A stretch of DNA of 64,000 nt from an uncultured Bacteroidia bacterium (GCA_902800965.1 CADCGK010000004.1:124001-188000), one strand, 5' to 3'; shown: positions 17,924 to 27,453, counted from the stretch's first letter. Notes: generated from the sequence alone by a model not told the origin. Program-made: numbers and translations.

Positions 17924-18832
17924 ATGCAGTGGGTTTTACTCTCTCTGATCTCCGCCTTGTTATTGGGCTTTTACGACATCTTCAAGAAGAGCACCGTCGT
18001 CAATAACGCTATCATCCCCGTGCTTTTCTACAGTACCCTGGTCAGTGGATTGTTGTTTGCGCCGTTTATCTTGACCTCATACTTCTATCCCGATTTTTAC
18101 CAGAGCGCTTTTTGGAGCCATTTTTACGTGGAGCCTTTGACTTGGAGGCAGCATCTGTTGATTATGGGAAAGACCGCCTTGATATTGGTCTCGTGGATGT
18201 TCAGTTATTCGGCCATGAAGAACCTGCCCATCACCGTGGTAGGGCCTGTGAACCAGCTGCGTCCTGCCATCTCGCTCATCCTGTTGTTTGCCATCTTCAG
18301 GGAGCATCTCACCTGGATGCAATGGACTGGTGTGGTGTTGGCCATGGTGTCATTTTGGCTGATGGGGCGATCTGGGAAGAAGGAGGGCATCCATTTCAAG
18401 ACCAACAAATGGGTCTATATGCTGTTGGCCTCAGCCGTGATGGTGGCTTTGAGCGGTGTCTATGACAAGTTCCTTCTCAGTGGGGAGTCCATCTCGCCGT
18501 CCACCATCCAGGCTTGGTACACGGTATATGACTTTATCATGATGGCCGTGATGTTTTTCTTGATTTGGCGGCCGAAGCGCAAGGACCATCCTTTCGAATG
18601 GCGTTGGGGTATCGTGGCCATGGCGGTATTCGTCAGCATTGCCGACGTCATCTATCTGTCGGGGCTGAAACAGGAAGCCGCCGTGTTGGTGCTGATACCT
18701 TTAATATTGTACGGTGTCCGACTGGTCGTCTCCTTCGTTTACGGCGCCTTGTGTTTCAAGGAGAGGAACATCCGGAGCAAAATCATCCCTTTGCTGATGG
18801 TGTTGGCCGCCCTGGTGTTTATGTGCATCTGA
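17924..18832 (+). CDS. DMT-superfamily (EamA) transporter
   Basis: The 302-residue product has ten predicted membrane helices in two EamA halves (about 1-140 and 155-302). Typical features are the first-helix FYDIFKKST, the helix-4 motif FSYSAMKNLPITVVGPVNQLRP and WTGVVLAMVSFWLMG. Substrates of this superfamily include amino acids, nucleosides and sugars; none can be assigned here. The gene stands alone with its own promoter, divergent from clpB. Confidence 0.85.
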   Translation: MQWVLLSLISALLLGFYDIFKKSTVVNNAIIPVLFYSTLVSGLLFAPFILTSYFYPDFYQSAFWSHFYVEPLTWRQHLLIMGKTALILVSWMFSYSAMKNLPITVVGPVNQLRPAISLILLFAIFREHLTWMQWTGVVLAMVSFWLMGRSGKKEGIHFKTNKWVYMLLASAVMVALSGVYDKFLLSGESISPSTIQAWYTVYDFIMMAVMFFLIWRPKRKDHPFEWRWGIVAMAVFVSIADVIYLSGLKQEAAVLVLIPLILYGVRLVVSFVYGALCFKERNIRSKIIPLLMVLAALVFMCI

Positions 18833-18840
18833 TAAAATAA

Positions 18841-18872
18841 TTTGCCGTTGTATCAAATTGTTTTTATCTTTG
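18841..18872 (+). promoter_or_regulatory. Promoter of the acyl-CoA synthetase gene
   Basis: TTTG at 18841-18844 and TATCTTTG at 18865-18872 are separated by 20 nt, very close to the Bacteroidota consensus TTTG-N19-TAnnTTTG. The start codon follows 36 nt downstream. Confidence 0.65.
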
Positions 18873-18907
18873 CAAATTGTATCAATTGAAAACGAGCAAC
18901 TAAAATA

Positions 18908-20686
18908 ATGGAAATCAAACGTATATTCGATCTTCTTCCTAATTACTTGGAGAAGTATCCGGATCAGCGTATCGCGCTTGCCGGAAAAAAGGATGGAGAT
19001 TGGCGTACCTATAGCATCCAGGAGTATATCGAGTTGACCGACAAGTTGAGCTATGCTTTGATCGAGTTGGGCATCGAACCTGGCGACAAGGTGGCGTTCA
19101 TTGTCAGCAACCGTCCCGAATGGAACATCATCGACATGGCTGTCATGCAGGTCGGCGCCGTCAACGTACCGATCTATCCGACCATCAGTCAGGAGGATTA
19201 CCATTACATCCTCAACGACTGCGAGGCCAAGTTGGTGTTTCTCGACGGCGTGGCTGTGATGAACAAGGTCACCAACGTACTGCCCGACATCCCTTCCATC
19301 AAGTATGTCTATACGATGGTGGACCGCGATAAATACCCGTATTTCGACCAAATCATCGCTTTGGGCACCTTGCATCCACACAAGGAGGAGCTGGAGCGCC
19401 GCGAGGCCGCCGTGAAGAGCAGCGACTGCATGACGCTCATCTACACTTCAGGCACTACCGGAACCCCAAAGGGCGTGATGCTGTCGCACAGCAACGTCAT
19501 CAACCAGGTGCTTGGCGTATATGACATCATCCCGTGCAAACCGGGTAGCATCGCTTTCTCGTTCCTTCCTGAATGCCACGCCTACGAGCGTCTGCTCATT
19601 TATACCTATCATTATTTGGGAATGGCCATCTACTATGCCGAGAGCTTGGCGACCTTGGCCGACAACATCAAGGAGCTGCGTCCTTCGATGATGTGCTGTG
19701 TTCCCCGTGTGTTGGAACGCTTCTACGACGGCATCATCGCCTCAGGCAAGAAAATGACAGGCATCTCGAGAGCCATCTTCTTCTGGGCGGTGCATCTTGC
19801 CGAACGCTACAAGATCGACGATGACAAACGCGACTGGCTGTACAACTTGAAGTTGCGCATTGCCGATAAGCTTGTCTATTCCAAGATCCGTGGCAAGATC
19901 GGTGCCGACCGCTTCGAGCGTGTGGTTTCTGGCGCCGCAGCCTTGAACCATAAGATCGCTGCTTTCTTCTCTGCCATCCAGATGCCCGTTTTCGAGGGCT
20001 ATGGCTTGACCGAGACCTCACCGGTGATTGCCGTCAGCAACAAGGGACTCCACCAGCGTGAGGTGGGTTGTGTTGGCCCGCCCTTGAGAGGTGTGGATGT
20101 GAAGATCACCGAAGAAGGCGAGATCGTTTGCCGTGGCCACAACGTCATGATGGGCTACTACAAGCATCCGGAACTCACTGCTGAGGTCATCGACAAAGAC
20201 GGTTGGTTCCATACTGGCGACATGGGCAAGTTCAACGAGAATGGCCTGCTTATGATCACCGGACGTATCAAGAGCCTGTTCAAGACTTCGGGTGGCAAAT
20301 ACATCAACCCCGATGTCATCGAGACCAAGTTCAGCGGCTCCAAACTGATCGAGCAGATCGTGGTGGTGGGCGAGAACCAGAAGTTCGCCGGCGCCCTTAT
20401 CGTGCCAAGCTTTGCCTTCCTGAAAGGCTGGTGCGCACAGGAGAAGATCCGCTTCACGACACCCGAACAGGTGATCAATCTTCCCCAGGTGCAGAAGCTG
20501 TTCTTCAAGGAGGTGCAGGATCTGAACAAAGGCCTTGGCGAGACCGAGAAGATCAAGAAGTTCACGCTTATCGCCGACGAATGGAGCGTGGGCAACGGAT
20601 TGATCACGCCAACGCTGAAGGTGAAACGTCGCTCCATCACTACCAAATACAAGGACGTGATCGAGAAGATGTTTGCGGAAAACTAA
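18908..20686 (+). CDS. fadD: Long-chain acyl-CoA synthetase (AMP-forming)
   Basis: The 592-residue product is an ANL-superfamily adenylating enzyme. The P-loop motif is TLIYTSGTTGTPKGVMLSH (about 175-195), the A5 motif is EGYGLTETSPVI, and the hinge region contains GWFHTGDMGKF and ITGRIKSLFKTSGGKYINP. It activates long-chain fatty acids with ATP and CoA; chain length is unproven. It ends with a 4-bp overlap against the convergent chrA gene. Confidence 0.9.
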   Translation: MEIKRIFDLLPNYLEKYPDQRIALAGKKDGDWRTYSIQEYIELTDKLSYALIELGIEPGDKVAFIVSNRPEWNIIDMAVMQVGAVNVPIYPTISQEDYHYILNDCEAKLVFLDGVAVMNKVTNVLPDIPSIKYVYTMVDRDKYPYFDQIIALGTLHPHKEELERREAAVKSSDCMTLIYTSGTTGTPKGVMLSHSNVINQVLGVYDIIPCKPGSIAFSFLPECHAYERLLIYTYHYLGMAIYYAESLATLADNIKELRPSMMCCVPRVLERFYDGIIASGKKMTGISRAIFFWAVHLAERYKIDDDKRDWLYNLKLRIADKLVYSKIRGKIGADRFERVVSGAAALNHKIAAFFSAIQMPVFEGYGLTETSPVIAVSNKGLHQREVGCVGPPLRGVDVKITEEGEIVCRGHNVMMGYYKHPELTAEVIDKDGWFHTGDMGKFNENGLLMITGRIKSLFKTSGGKYINPDVIETKFSGSKLIEQIVVVGENQKFAGALIVPSFAFLKGWCAQEKIRFTTPEQVINLPQVQKLFFKEVQDLNKGLGETEKIKKFTLIADEWSVGNGLITPTLKVKRRSITTKYKDVIEKMFAEN

Positions 20687-21222
20687 TACACAAAGAAACC
20701 CACTGCACCCGACAGCACAATCAGAAGAATCGGGTTGGCCTTGAAGAAATAAGAGGCCACAAAGGCGAGGACACATATCACGATGCTGATGTTGTTCTCG
20801 CCTTTTCCTATCTGCACGAAATTCTGTGCGTTCATCATCGATAGACCTGCGGCGAAGATCAGACCGGCAATGGCAGGCTTGAGGCCTTTCAGCAGGTTGG
20901 TCATCAACGAGCCGCTCTTCTTGTTCATGAACAGGCGGATGATGAAATACACCATGATGATGGAAGGCAGACAGAGGGCGAAAGAGGCGAGGAGTGAACC
21001 GCCGAAACCTCCGGCAGTATAACCCACGTAAGTCGCCATGTTGATGGAGATCGGACCGGGGGTCATCTGCGAGATGGCCACCATGTCGGCGAATTCCGTC
21101 GTGGTCATCCAGGCGTAGTTGTCAACGACTTCATGCTGGATCAGTGACAGCATGGCATAGCCGCCGCCAAAGCCTAGGACGCCGATCTTGATGAACACCC
21201 AAAGAAGCTGCAAGTAGATCAT
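20683..21222 (-). CDS. chrA: Chromate transporter-family protein, half-size (second subunit)
   Basis: The 179-residue membrane protein is one ChrA domain with the family motif FGGGYAMLSLIQHEVVDN and ISQMTPGPISINMATYVGY. It forms a pair with the upstream half-size gene, with a 4-bp overlap (ATGA type). Split ChrA pairs work as heterodimers. Chromate export is the family's named function, but in anaerobes the real substrate may be sulfate or another anion. Confidence 0.85.
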   Translation of the reverse strand: MIYLQLLWVFIKIGVLGFGGGYAMLSLIQHEVVDNYAWMTTTEFADMVAISQMTPGPISINMATYVGYTAGGFGGSLLASFALCLPSIIMVYFIIRLFMNKKSGSLMTNLLKGLKPAIAGLIFAAGLSMMNAQNFVQIGKGENNISIVICVLAFVASYFFKANPILLIVLSGAVGFFVY

Positions 21223-21791
21223 GGCTCAGCCTCCTTTTTTGCCGTTTGTTTCATCTTGCGTTCCATGACCAAGGCATAGATCAGGCTGCCGGCAATGGCG
21301 GCGATGATGACGATGACAGGGGAGACCTTGCACCACCAAATCAGGAACACGGCTGCAATCGGGATGATGGCGGTCTTCCAAGTGACTTTGGCCGATTTGA
21401 TCATCCTTAATGAAGGCGCCAGGATTAAGGCAACCACGCAGGGGCGGATGCCTTTGAAGATGCGTTCCACCACGGGCATATCGCGGTATTCCCTGAAGAT
21501 GGTGGCGAGCAGCAGGATGATGACGATGGAGGGGATGATGGCGCCCAACATGGCAGCGACAGCGCCTTTCCGTCCGGCGATCCTGTGACCCACATACAAG
21601 GCGGTGTTTACGGCAAAGACACCAGGCAGCGACTGCACGATGGCGATCATGTCCCAGAACTCATCCGAAGGAATCCACTGCTTCTTATCCACCACGGCTT
21701 TCTCCACCATGGAGAGCATGGCGTAGCCACCGCCCAAGGTGAAGGCGCCTATCTTAAAAAAGGTGAAGAATAGCTGGAACACGATTTTCAT
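21219..21791 (-). CDS. chrA: Chromate transporter-family protein, half-size (first subunit)
   Basis: The 190-residue product matches its neighbour in fold, with TLGGGYAMLSMVEKAVVDKK and AIVQSLPGVFAVNTALYVGHRIAGRKG. Five or six membrane helices are predicted. It lies first in the two-gene operon, so both halves are made together. The tail (KMKQTAKKEAEP) is basic and probably cytoplasmic. Confidence 0.85.
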   Translation of the reverse strand: MKIVFQLFFTFFKIGAFTLGGGYAMLSMVEKAVVDKKQWIPSDEFWDMIAIVQSLPGVFAVNTALYVGHRIAGRKGAVAAMLGAIIPSIVIILLLATIFREYRDMPVVERIFKGIRPCVVALILAPSLRMIKSAKVTWKTAIIPIAAVFLIWWCKVSPVIVIIAAIAGSLIYALVMERKMKQTAKKEAEP

Positions 21792-21813
21792 GGCGCAAAA
21801 TTACAACATTTGT

Positions 21814-21845
21814 TTTGGATATTTCTCATATAATTAGTACGTTTG
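21814..21845 (+). promoter_or_regulatory. Promoter of the gltS-like gene
   Basis: TTTG at 21814-21817 and TACGTTTG at 21838-21845 are separated by 20 nt and fit the Bacteroidota consensus; the ATG follows 19 nt later. Confidence 0.6.
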
Positions 21846-21864
21846 CATACTAATTTGAGTTCTT

Positions 21865-23283
21865 ATGACTATCCTAGATGTTTCTGTGATGACTTTTGAC
21901 CGGCCGGAGGCCTGGCAATGGTTGATTCAGTTTTGTATTCTTGCTACGGCACTGCTGCTGGGCAATGCTTTGAGGACACAGGTGCCTTTCCTAAAGAAAA
22001 GCCTGTTGCCTTCAGCCTTGCTGGGTGGCTTGCTGCTGTTGATCTTCAAAGCCTTCCCTGGATGCCGTGAGCTGGTGAACAAACCCATGATGGAGATTGT
22101 CACCTATCATGCCTTGGGCTTGGGGTTTGTGGCTTTGGCCTTAAAGAACAACAAGATCGAATCCAAATCCACCCCGATGAAGGTGATCGAGACAGGTGCC
22201 TTGACGGCTTCCTCGTACGTCATCCAAGGCATTGTGGGCTTGATTGTCTCCATCTTGTTTTTCATCTTTGGCAAGAAGCTGTTCTATGCCGCTGGTTTGC
22301 TGCTGCCGATGGGCTATGGCCAGGGACCAGGTCAGGCACTGAACTTCGGCAAGATCTTTACAGGATGGGCTTCACAACAGGGAATTGAATTCGCCGGCGC
22401 CGACTTCGGATTGTCCATTGCTGCCGTGGGATTCATTGTAGGTAGCGTTATTGGCGTGATCTTCATGAACATCTTGCGTCGCAGAGGCAAGCTCTCATCT
22501 AAGAAGATCGCAAATGCCCAGGTCAACAAGCTGGAAGACTACGAAGGGAAGAACGAGATTCCCGATGCAGAGTCGATCGACAAACTCTCGGTGCAGATCT
22601 GCATGGTGCTGTTCGTGTATTTCCTGGTCTATCTGTTCACCAACTGGATCCAGGGCATGGAGTTGGGCAAGTTCGGCACCAATACGCTGAAGCCCATGCT
22701 GTGGGGATTCAACTTCCTGCTAGGCACCTTGTTCGGCATCGCCTTCAAGTCCATCCTGAGAGTTTTCAAGAGGCAGCGCATCATCCAGCGCGAATACATC
22801 AACAACTATATGCTGAACCGCATCAGCGGCTTCTGTTTCGACATCATGATCGTGGCTGGCACCGCCGCCATCAGCTTCGACGAGTTCGGCAAGTTCGTAC
22901 TGCCATTCACCATTATTTGTGCGCTAGGCGCCTTGGTCACCTTTGTCTATGTGCTGTGGATCAGCAAGCATCTCTATCCTGGCTATGAGTACGAAGGTTT
23001 CTTCTCCATGTTCGGCATGCTGACGGGCACCGCTTCCAACGGCATGATCCTGCTTCGTGAGATCGACCCGAAGTTTGAGACACCAGCCGCCAATAACTTG
23101 GTGCTACAGACACTCGCCGCCATCGTGCTGGGATTCCCGGTGCTATTGCTGATGGGCTTCGCGCCGCAGAGCATGAAAGCCACATGGATCACTTTGGGCA
23201 TCCTTGTGGTGTTCTGGGCGGCGCTCACGGTGTTTATGATGAGGAAGAAAATCTTTAAGAAGAAAGTGAGGAGTGAGGAGTGA
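21865..23283 (+). CDS. gltS: Sodium:glutamate symporter-like membrane protein
   Basis: The 472-residue protein has about 11-12 membrane helices. The re-entrant-loop sequence LLLPMGYGQGPGQALNFGK and the second-half FFSMFGMLTGTASNGMILLREIDP resemble the paired loops of the GltS/ESS family, which imports glutamate with Na+. A distant branch could carry another anion. The C-terminus KKKVRSEE and the stop are encoded by a heptamer array, as in trkH. Confidence 0.75.
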   Translation: MTILDVSVMTFDRPEAWQWLIQFCILATALLLGNALRTQVPFLKKSLLPSALLGGLLLLIFKAFPGCRELVNKPMMEIVTYHALGLGFVALALKNNKIESKSTPMKVIETGALTASSYVIQGIVGLIVSILFFIFGKKLFYAAGLLLPMGYGQGPGQALNFGKIFTGWASQQGIEFAGADFGLSIAAVGFIVGSVIGVIFMNILRRRGKLSSKKIANAQVNKLEDYEGKNEIPDAESIDKLSVQICMVLFVYFLVYLFTNWIQGMELGKFGTNTLKPMLWGFNFLLGTLFGIAFKSILRVFKRQRIIQREYINNYMLNRISGFCFDIMIVAGTAAISFDEFGKFVLPFTIICALGALVTFVYVLWISKHLYPGYEYEGFFSMFGMLTGTASNGMILLREIDPKFETPAANNLVLQTLAAIVLGFPVLLLMGFAPQSMKATWITLGILVVFWAALTVFMMRKKIFKKKVRSEE

Positions 23284-23295
23284 GGAGTGAGGAGT
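23266..23295. repeat. Heptamer array GTGAGGA at the gltS 3' end
   Basis: Four GTGAGGA units plus GTAAC begin inside the last codons of the gltS-like gene and end just before a terminator. Purine-rich strand is sense. Confidence 0.92.
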
Positions 23296-23302
23296 AACAC
23301 AT

Positions 23303-23336
23303 AAAAAATCCCGGCCGGATGGTCGGGATTTTTTTG
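23303..23336. terminator. Bidirectional intrinsic terminator between gltS-like gene and rplS
   Basis: AAAAATCCCGGCC pairs with GGTCGGGATTTTT around GGAT, with one internal mismatch or wobble; A/T runs flank both sides, so it can serve both convergent genes. Confidence 0.85.
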
Positions 23337-23354
23337 TTTGAGATCGTTAGGGAA

Positions 23355-23711
23355 TTAGTCCTTACGCTTGGCTTCCTTGATACGGGCCTTCTTACCACGC
23401 AAACCTCTGAGGTAGTAGATGCGTGACTTGCGGACGGCACCTTCTTTGTTCAGCTCGATGCTGTCAATCATAGGAGAAGCGATGGGGAAGCATCTCTCAA
23501 CACCGATGTTGTTCGAAATCTTTCTGACAGTGAAAGTAGCGGTTTTTCCGCAACCACTGCGCTTCAAAACAACACCCTGGAACTTCTGAAGACGTTCCTT
23601 GTTGCCCTCAACAATCTTGTACGTAACGGTGACGGTGTCACCTGCTCTAAACTTCGGAAAATCTTTTACAACAACTTGATCTTCAACGAATTGAATTAAC
23701 GCGTTCTTCAT
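23355..23711 (-). CDS. rplS: Ribosomal protein L19
   Basis: The 118-residue product matches bL19 over its length, with FRAGDTVTVTYKIVEGNKER, RLQKFQGVVLKRSG and the C-terminal YYLRGLRGKKARIKE. L19 sits at the 30S-50S interface. In many bacteria it is encoded next to trmD, as here, although a 78-bp gap with a TATATTTG promoter (minus strand, 23755-23762) separates the two. Confidence 0.97.
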   Translation of the reverse strand: MKNALIQFVEDQVVVKDFPKFRAGDTVTVTYKIVEGNKERLQKFQGVVLKRSGCGKTATFTVRKISNNIGVERCFPIASPMIDSIELNKEGAVRKSRIYYLRGLRGKKARIKEAKRKD

Positions 23712-23754
23712 TTTATATAATATTTTTTTATATATTTTTCCTCAAAAACGGGTG

Positions 23755-23762
23755 CAAATATA
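23755..23762 (-). promoter_or_regulatory. -7 element for rplS (TATATTTG)
   Basis: CAAATATA on the plus strand reads TATATTTG on the minus strand, 44 nt upstream of the rplS start. Confidence 0.5.
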
Positions 23763-23788
23763 CAAAAATATTTGATTACTAACGTTTT

Positions 23789-24481
23789 TTATTCGGTTTT
23801 TTTCAAGATTTCGTACATTTCAGGTCGGCGTTCCTTGGTGCGTTGCCAAGCCTGCTCCAGTTTCCATTCGTTAATGATGGCATCGTTGCCCGACAGAAGG
23901 ATCTCTGGCACCTCCCATCCTTTGTAGTTTCTTGGGCGTGTATAGACGGGAGGGGAGACCAACCCATCTTGAAACGAGTCGGATAGGGCGGAGGTCTCAT
24001 CACCCAAGGCTCCGGGGATGAGGCGCACCAAGCTGTCCACAAGGACGGCAGCACCCAGCTCTCCGCCAGAAAGCACGTAGTTTCCGATGGATATCTCTCT
24101 GGTAATCAGATGCTCACGAATCCGTTCGTCAATGCCTTTGTAGTGACCGCAAAGAATGATGATGTTCTCTTTCAGTGAAAGTTGGTTGCACAGAGGCTGA
24201 TCCAGCAATTCGCCGTCGGGACTCATGTAAATGACTTCGTCATAGTCGCGTTGGCTTTTCAGGTGGCTGATGCAGTTGTCAACAGGCTCGACCATCATCA
24301 CCATGCCGGCGCCGGCAGAGAAGGGGTAGTCATCGACTTTCTTGTGTTTGTCGGTGCTGTAATCACGCAAGTTATGTAGCTGAATGTCAACGATGCCCTT
24401 GTTAATCGCCCTCTTGATAATGGATTCAGTGAAAGGGCCCTGGAACATCTCGGGAAAGATGGCAATGATGTCGATTCGCAT
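23789..24481 (-). CDS. trmD: tRNA (guanine37-N1)-methyltransferase TrmD
   Basis: The 230-residue product has the TrmD hallmarks: the start [37 protein letters not shown], the knot sequence [14 protein letters not shown] and the [21 protein letters not shown] block that binds S-adenosylmethionine. It methylates G37 of tRNAs that read CNN codons, preventing frameshifts. Length is normal. Confidence 0.96.
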   Translation of the reverse strand: MRIDIIAIFPEMFQGPFTESIIKRAINKGIVDIQLHNLRDYSTDKHKKVDDYPFSAGAGMVMMVEPVDNCISHLKSQRDYDEVIYMSPDGELLDQPLCNQLSLKENIIILCGHYKGIDERIREHLITREISIGNYVLSGGELGAAVLVDSLVRLIPGALGDETSALSDSFQDGLVSPPVYTRPRNYKGWEVPEILLSGNDAIINEWKLEQAWQRTKERRPEMYEILKKTE

Positions 24482-24518
24482 GGAATAAAATTTTCGGTAA
24501 AATTACATAAATAATTCT

Positions 24519-24526
24519 TATTTTTG
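24519..24526 (+). promoter_or_regulatory. -7 element for the secreted subtilisin gene (TATTTTTG)
   Basis: TATTTTTG lies 25 nt before the ATG in the gap between divergent trmD and the S8 peptidase. Confidence 0.55.
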
Positions 24527-24551
24527 CGGTCACAACACAAAAAAGCATTCT

Positions 24552-26207
24552 ATGAAAAAGCTTACTTTACTATTGCTGGCGTTGATTGCCGGCACTTTTG
24601 TTCAGGCTCAAATTGCCACCAACATATATTGGGTGCAGTTTACTGACAAGAACGATTCTCCCTATTCTATTGACGCTCCGGAAGCCTACCTGAGCCAACG
24701 TGCTTTGGACCGCAGAGCCCGTTTGGGCATTGAGATTGACGAATATGACATCCCTGTGAATCCTCAGTACCTGCAGGCTGTTGCCGCTTGTGGAGCGCAA
24801 ATTCTGAATCCTTCGAAATGGCTGAACGGGGTTACCGTCTATTCTTCAAGTACAGATGTAATTGATGCCATTAATGCACTTGATTTTGTGGAAGTTGTAA
24901 GGAATTGTGAAAACAATCCTGAGGCTCAGCGCAGAAAGGAAATCTGGCTTGCTCAGGAGATGAAGGTCTCGGGTAGCCCTGCAAGGGCAAAAGACTTTTA
25001 TGGTGGCGCCCATGATCAGGTGTTTCAGTTAAAAGTCAACGAGTTGCACGACATGGGTTATGATGGCACTGGCGTGGTGATTGCTGTCTTGGATGGCGGC
25101 TTCGTAGGAACTCCTGAACAAAGTTGTTTTGACAACATGCGAGAGGAAGGTCGTCTGTTGGGTGTCCGTGATTTTGTTTACGGATCTATGACGGTGTATT
25201 CTCAAAGCGCGCACGGCACTTCATGCTTGAGCACGATTGGCGCCTACGATCCGAACAATATGGTTGGAACTGCGCCTAAAGCTTCTTTCTATCTACTTCA
25301 CACGGAAGATGGCAATAGCGAGACCATTGCAGAAGAGTACAACTGGGTTTCTGGAGCTGAATATGCCGATAGCCTTGGCGTTGATGTTTGCTCTACTTCG
25401 TTGGGTTATATTGACTTTGACGATGAAATGGCTCAATGGAATCATCCTTTTGAACACTATGATGGTCATACTGCACCCATGACGATAGGTGCCGAGATAG
25501 CTGCAAGCCGTGGCATGATCTGCTTGAATTCGGCTGGCAACGAAGGCGGAGGCACTTGTACGTTGGGAATCCCTGCTGATGCTGAACATATCCTGACGAT
25601 TGGCGCTGTGGATGCCAATGGCGAAAGGGCTTACTTCAGTTCTGTGGGTCCCACATATGATGGTCGTATCAAACCCGATGTGATGGCAATGGGGCAAGAC
25701 ACCTACGTTGCAGGTGATCCTGGCAGTTGGTGGGGCGCTTATTACAATGGCAGTGGCACCTCGTTCTCATGTCCTGTCATGGCTGGTGCAGTCGCTTGTC
25801 TGCGTCAAGCTTTCCCATCTGCATCCGTGCAAGAGATCTGCGATGTGGTCCGTCAATGCGGCGACAGGGCCAATAACCCCGACAGCTATTATGGATATGG
25901 TATCCCTGATTTCACCCGCGCTTTCGAGACCCTTCACGTGGAAGACACCTTCGTTCAGAAGAACGACTTGATCATGGTGTATCCCAATCCTTCCCAAGGC
26001 GATATCCATATCATGCTCAAGGAAAACTGTGTTGCTAATCTCACTGTTTATGATGTCATGGGTCGTCTGATAAAGACCTATCATTTCAACGGTCTGAACC
26101 ACACCACGCTAGAGAATTACATGAACGGACTTGAGTCAGGAGTGTATTTCATCAAAGCGGCATCCGATATAGGAAACCAGACGATCAAAGTCGTCATCAC
26201 CAAATAA
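24552..26207 (+). CDS. Secreted subtilisin-like (S8) serine peptidase with type IX sorting domain
   Basis: The 551-residue product has a signal peptide (cleavage likely after VQAQ), a propeptide-like region and an S8 domain. The triad is Asp181 (AVLDGGF), His221 (SAHGTSC) and Ser404 (GSGTSFSCP), with oxyanion Asn330 (SAGNEGG). The last about 75 residues (VYPNPSQGDIHIMLKENC to KVVITK) are a type A C-terminal sorting domain, which routes proteins through the type IX secretion system. It is a probable surface or secreted protease, and porQ lies 2.4 kb downstream. A terminator follows the stop. Confidence 0.92.
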   Translation: MKKLTLLLLALIAGTFVQAQIATNIYWVQFTDKNDSPYSIDAPEAYLSQRALDRRARLGIEIDEYDIPVNPQYLQAVAACGAQILNPSKWLNGVTVYSSSTDVIDAINALDFVEVVRNCENNPEAQRRKEIWLAQEMKVSGSPARAKDFYGGAHDQVFQLKVNELHDMGYDGTGVVIAVLDGGFVGTPEQSCFDNMREEGRLLGVRDFVYGSMTVYSQSAHGTSCLSTIGAYDPNNMVGTAPKASFYLLHTEDGNSETIAEEYNWVSGAEYADSLGVDVCSTSLGYIDFDDEMAQWNHPFEHYDGHTAPMTIGAEIAASRGMICLNSAGNEGGGTCTLGIPADAEHILTIGAVDANGERAYFSSVGPTYDGRIKPDVMAMGQDTYVAGDPGSWWGAYYNGSGTSFSCPVMAGAVACLRQAFPSASVQEICDVVRQCGDRANNPDSYYGYGIPDFTRAFETLHVEDTFVQKNDLIMVYPNPSQGDIHIMLKENCVANLTVYDVMGRLIKTYHFNGLNHTTLENYMNGLESGVYFIKAASDIGNQTIKVVITK

Positions 26208-26236
26208 AAAAAGCCCCGAGAAATCGGGGCTTTTTT
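26208..26236. terminator. Bidirectional intrinsic terminator after the S8 peptidase gene
   Basis: GCCCCGA (26213-26219) pairs with TCGGGGC (26224-26230), flanked by A6 upstream and T6 downstream; it can serve both the peptidase gene and the convergent ferritin gene. Confidence 0.92.
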
Positions 26237-26277
26237 AGTTTTCAGTTAACAGTTAACAGTTAACAGTTTTCAGTTTT
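26237..26277. repeat. Heptamer array CAGTTAA/CAGTTTT at the ferritin 3' end
   Basis: Five 7-nt units lie between the terminator and the ferritin stop. On the ferritin sense strand they read CTGAAAA and CTGTTAA, which contain TGA or TAA. Confidence 0.88.
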
Positions 26278-26791
26278 AATCTTTCAACGGAGAGGGCGTG
26301 TGGTACTCGCGGGCGCCAAGCTCTTTGTCGAGCATGATCATGCCACCGATATGGTCGCCGATCATCTTGCAGTGGTTGACGAGGTCGCGGGCGTTTTCTT
26401 CTTCTTCCACCTGCTCGTCGATGAACCAAGCGAGGAAGTTGGCGGCTGCGCGGTCATGATCCTCGTCGGCGATGTCGCAGAGGTTGTTGATCATGGCGGT
26501 CACCTTCTTCTCATGGGCGAGGGTGTCCTCGAAGGTAGCCAAAACGCTCTTCCAGCTGGTTTGCACTTTGGCGATAGGGGCGAGGATCACCTTCTCATCC
26601 TGTGAGTGGAGGTAGTTGATCATGATGGCTGCGTGTGCCTGTTCCTCAAGGAACTGAACTTTGTACCAATGAGCGATACCTTTGAATCCTTTGGCGTAAA
26701 TGTCTTGAGACATGCTCAGATACAGATAGGCCGACCACATCTCAGCGTTGATCTGGTCGTTAATTGCTTTTGCTAATTTTTTGCTAATCAT
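26276..26791 (-). CDS. ftnA: Ferritin
   Basis: The 171-residue product is a prokaryotic non-haem ferritin. Ferroxidase-site residues appear as Glu17 (NAEMWSAYLY), Glu50 and His53 (LEEQAHAAIM), and later QVEEEENA. The C-terminal region is KELGAREYHTPSPLKD. It would oxidise Fe2+ and store it as mineral in a 24-subunit shell. A reverse rubrerythrin gene lies directly upstream in the same direction, so iron storage and peroxide defence may be co-expressed. Confidence 0.94.
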   Translation of the reverse strand: MISKKLAKAINDQINAEMWSAYLYLSMSQDIYAKGFKGIAHWYKVQFLEEQAHAAIMINYLHSQDEKVILAPIAKVQTSWKSVLATFEDTLAHEKKVTAMINNLCDIADEDHDRAAANFLAWFIDEQVEEEENARDLVNHCKMIGDHIGGMIMLDKELGAREYHTPSPLKD

Positions 26792-26799
26792 AGTAACGG

Positions 26800-26852
26800 C
26801 GAATTTTACGAATTATACGAATCAATCTGACTTCTAACTTCTGTCTTCTTAC
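26800..26852. repeat. Heptamer array after the rubrerythrin gene, next to a 9-nt repeat
   Basis: TGACTTC, TAACTTC, TGTCTTC and TTACTTC (26828-26855) form a 7-nt array that starts in the rubrerythrin stop; sense units are GAAGTTA/GAAGTCA. Upstream of ferritin an extra 9-nt motif (CGAATTNTA) is repeated about three times at 26800-26826. Confidence 0.75.
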
Positions 26853-27397
26853 TTCTCAAAGTAACGTTTATAAAGTCCTTCAAAGCCCTTTCCGTGACGT
26901 GCTTCGTCCTTGGCCATCTCGTGGACGGTGTCGTGGATGGCGTCAAGGTTGCGTTCCTTGGCCACGCGGGCGATGCGCATCTTCTCTTCGCAAGCGCCGC
27001 ATTCAGCAATCATGCGCTTGTTGAGGTTTGTCTTGGTGTCCCAAACCACCTCGCCGAGCAATTCGGCGAAACGGGCACAGTGGTCTGCCTCTTCGAAGGC
27101 ATAGCGCTTGAAGGCTTCGGCAATCTCGGGGTAGCCTTCGCGGTCGGCTTGGCGGCTCATGGCCAAGTACATGCCGACTTCGGTGGCTTCACCCATGAAT
27201 TGGGCGTTGAGGTCTTTTATCATCTCGTCGCCAGTGCCTTTGGCGATGCCTAGGACATGCTCAGTCACGAAGTTCAAGGCTACGTTTTCGTCAACGACCT
27301 TCCATTCAACAATCTGTTTGCACTGAGGGCAACGCTCGGGAGCTTCTTCTCCTTCATGCACATAACCGCAAATCGGGCAAATGAATTTTTTCTTCAT
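26849..27397 (-). CDS. rbr: Reverse rubrerythrin (peroxide reductase)
   Basis: The 182-residue product has a rubredoxin-like iron site at its N-terminus (CPICGY about residues 8-13 and CPQC about 23-26), then a ferritin-like di-iron domain with repeated ExxH motifs ([18 protein letters not shown]). This domain order is the reverse of classic rubrerythrin and defines reverse rubrerythrins, which reduce H2O2 and sometimes O2 in anaerobes with electrons from NAD(P)H via partner proteins. It is upstream of ferritin. Confidence 0.9.
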   Translation of the reverse strand: MKKKFICPICGYVHEGEEAPERCPQCKQIVEWKVVDENVALNFVTEHVLGIAKGTGDEMIKDLNAQFMGEATEVGMYLAMSRQADREGYPEIAEAFKRYAFEEADHCARFAELLGEVVWDTKTNLNKRMIAECGACEEKMRIARVAKERNLDAIHDTVHEMAKDEARHGKGFEGLYKRYFEK

Positions 27398-27453
27398 ATT
27401 AAGATTCCTTTCTATAATAAATTGAGATAGTTTCTATTCATGCTATTGAAATG

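Noticed and set aside
20683..21791. A frameshift splitting one long ChrA
   Set aside because: Both halves have good starts, the overlap is a classic 4 bp, and half-size pairs are a known form of this family.
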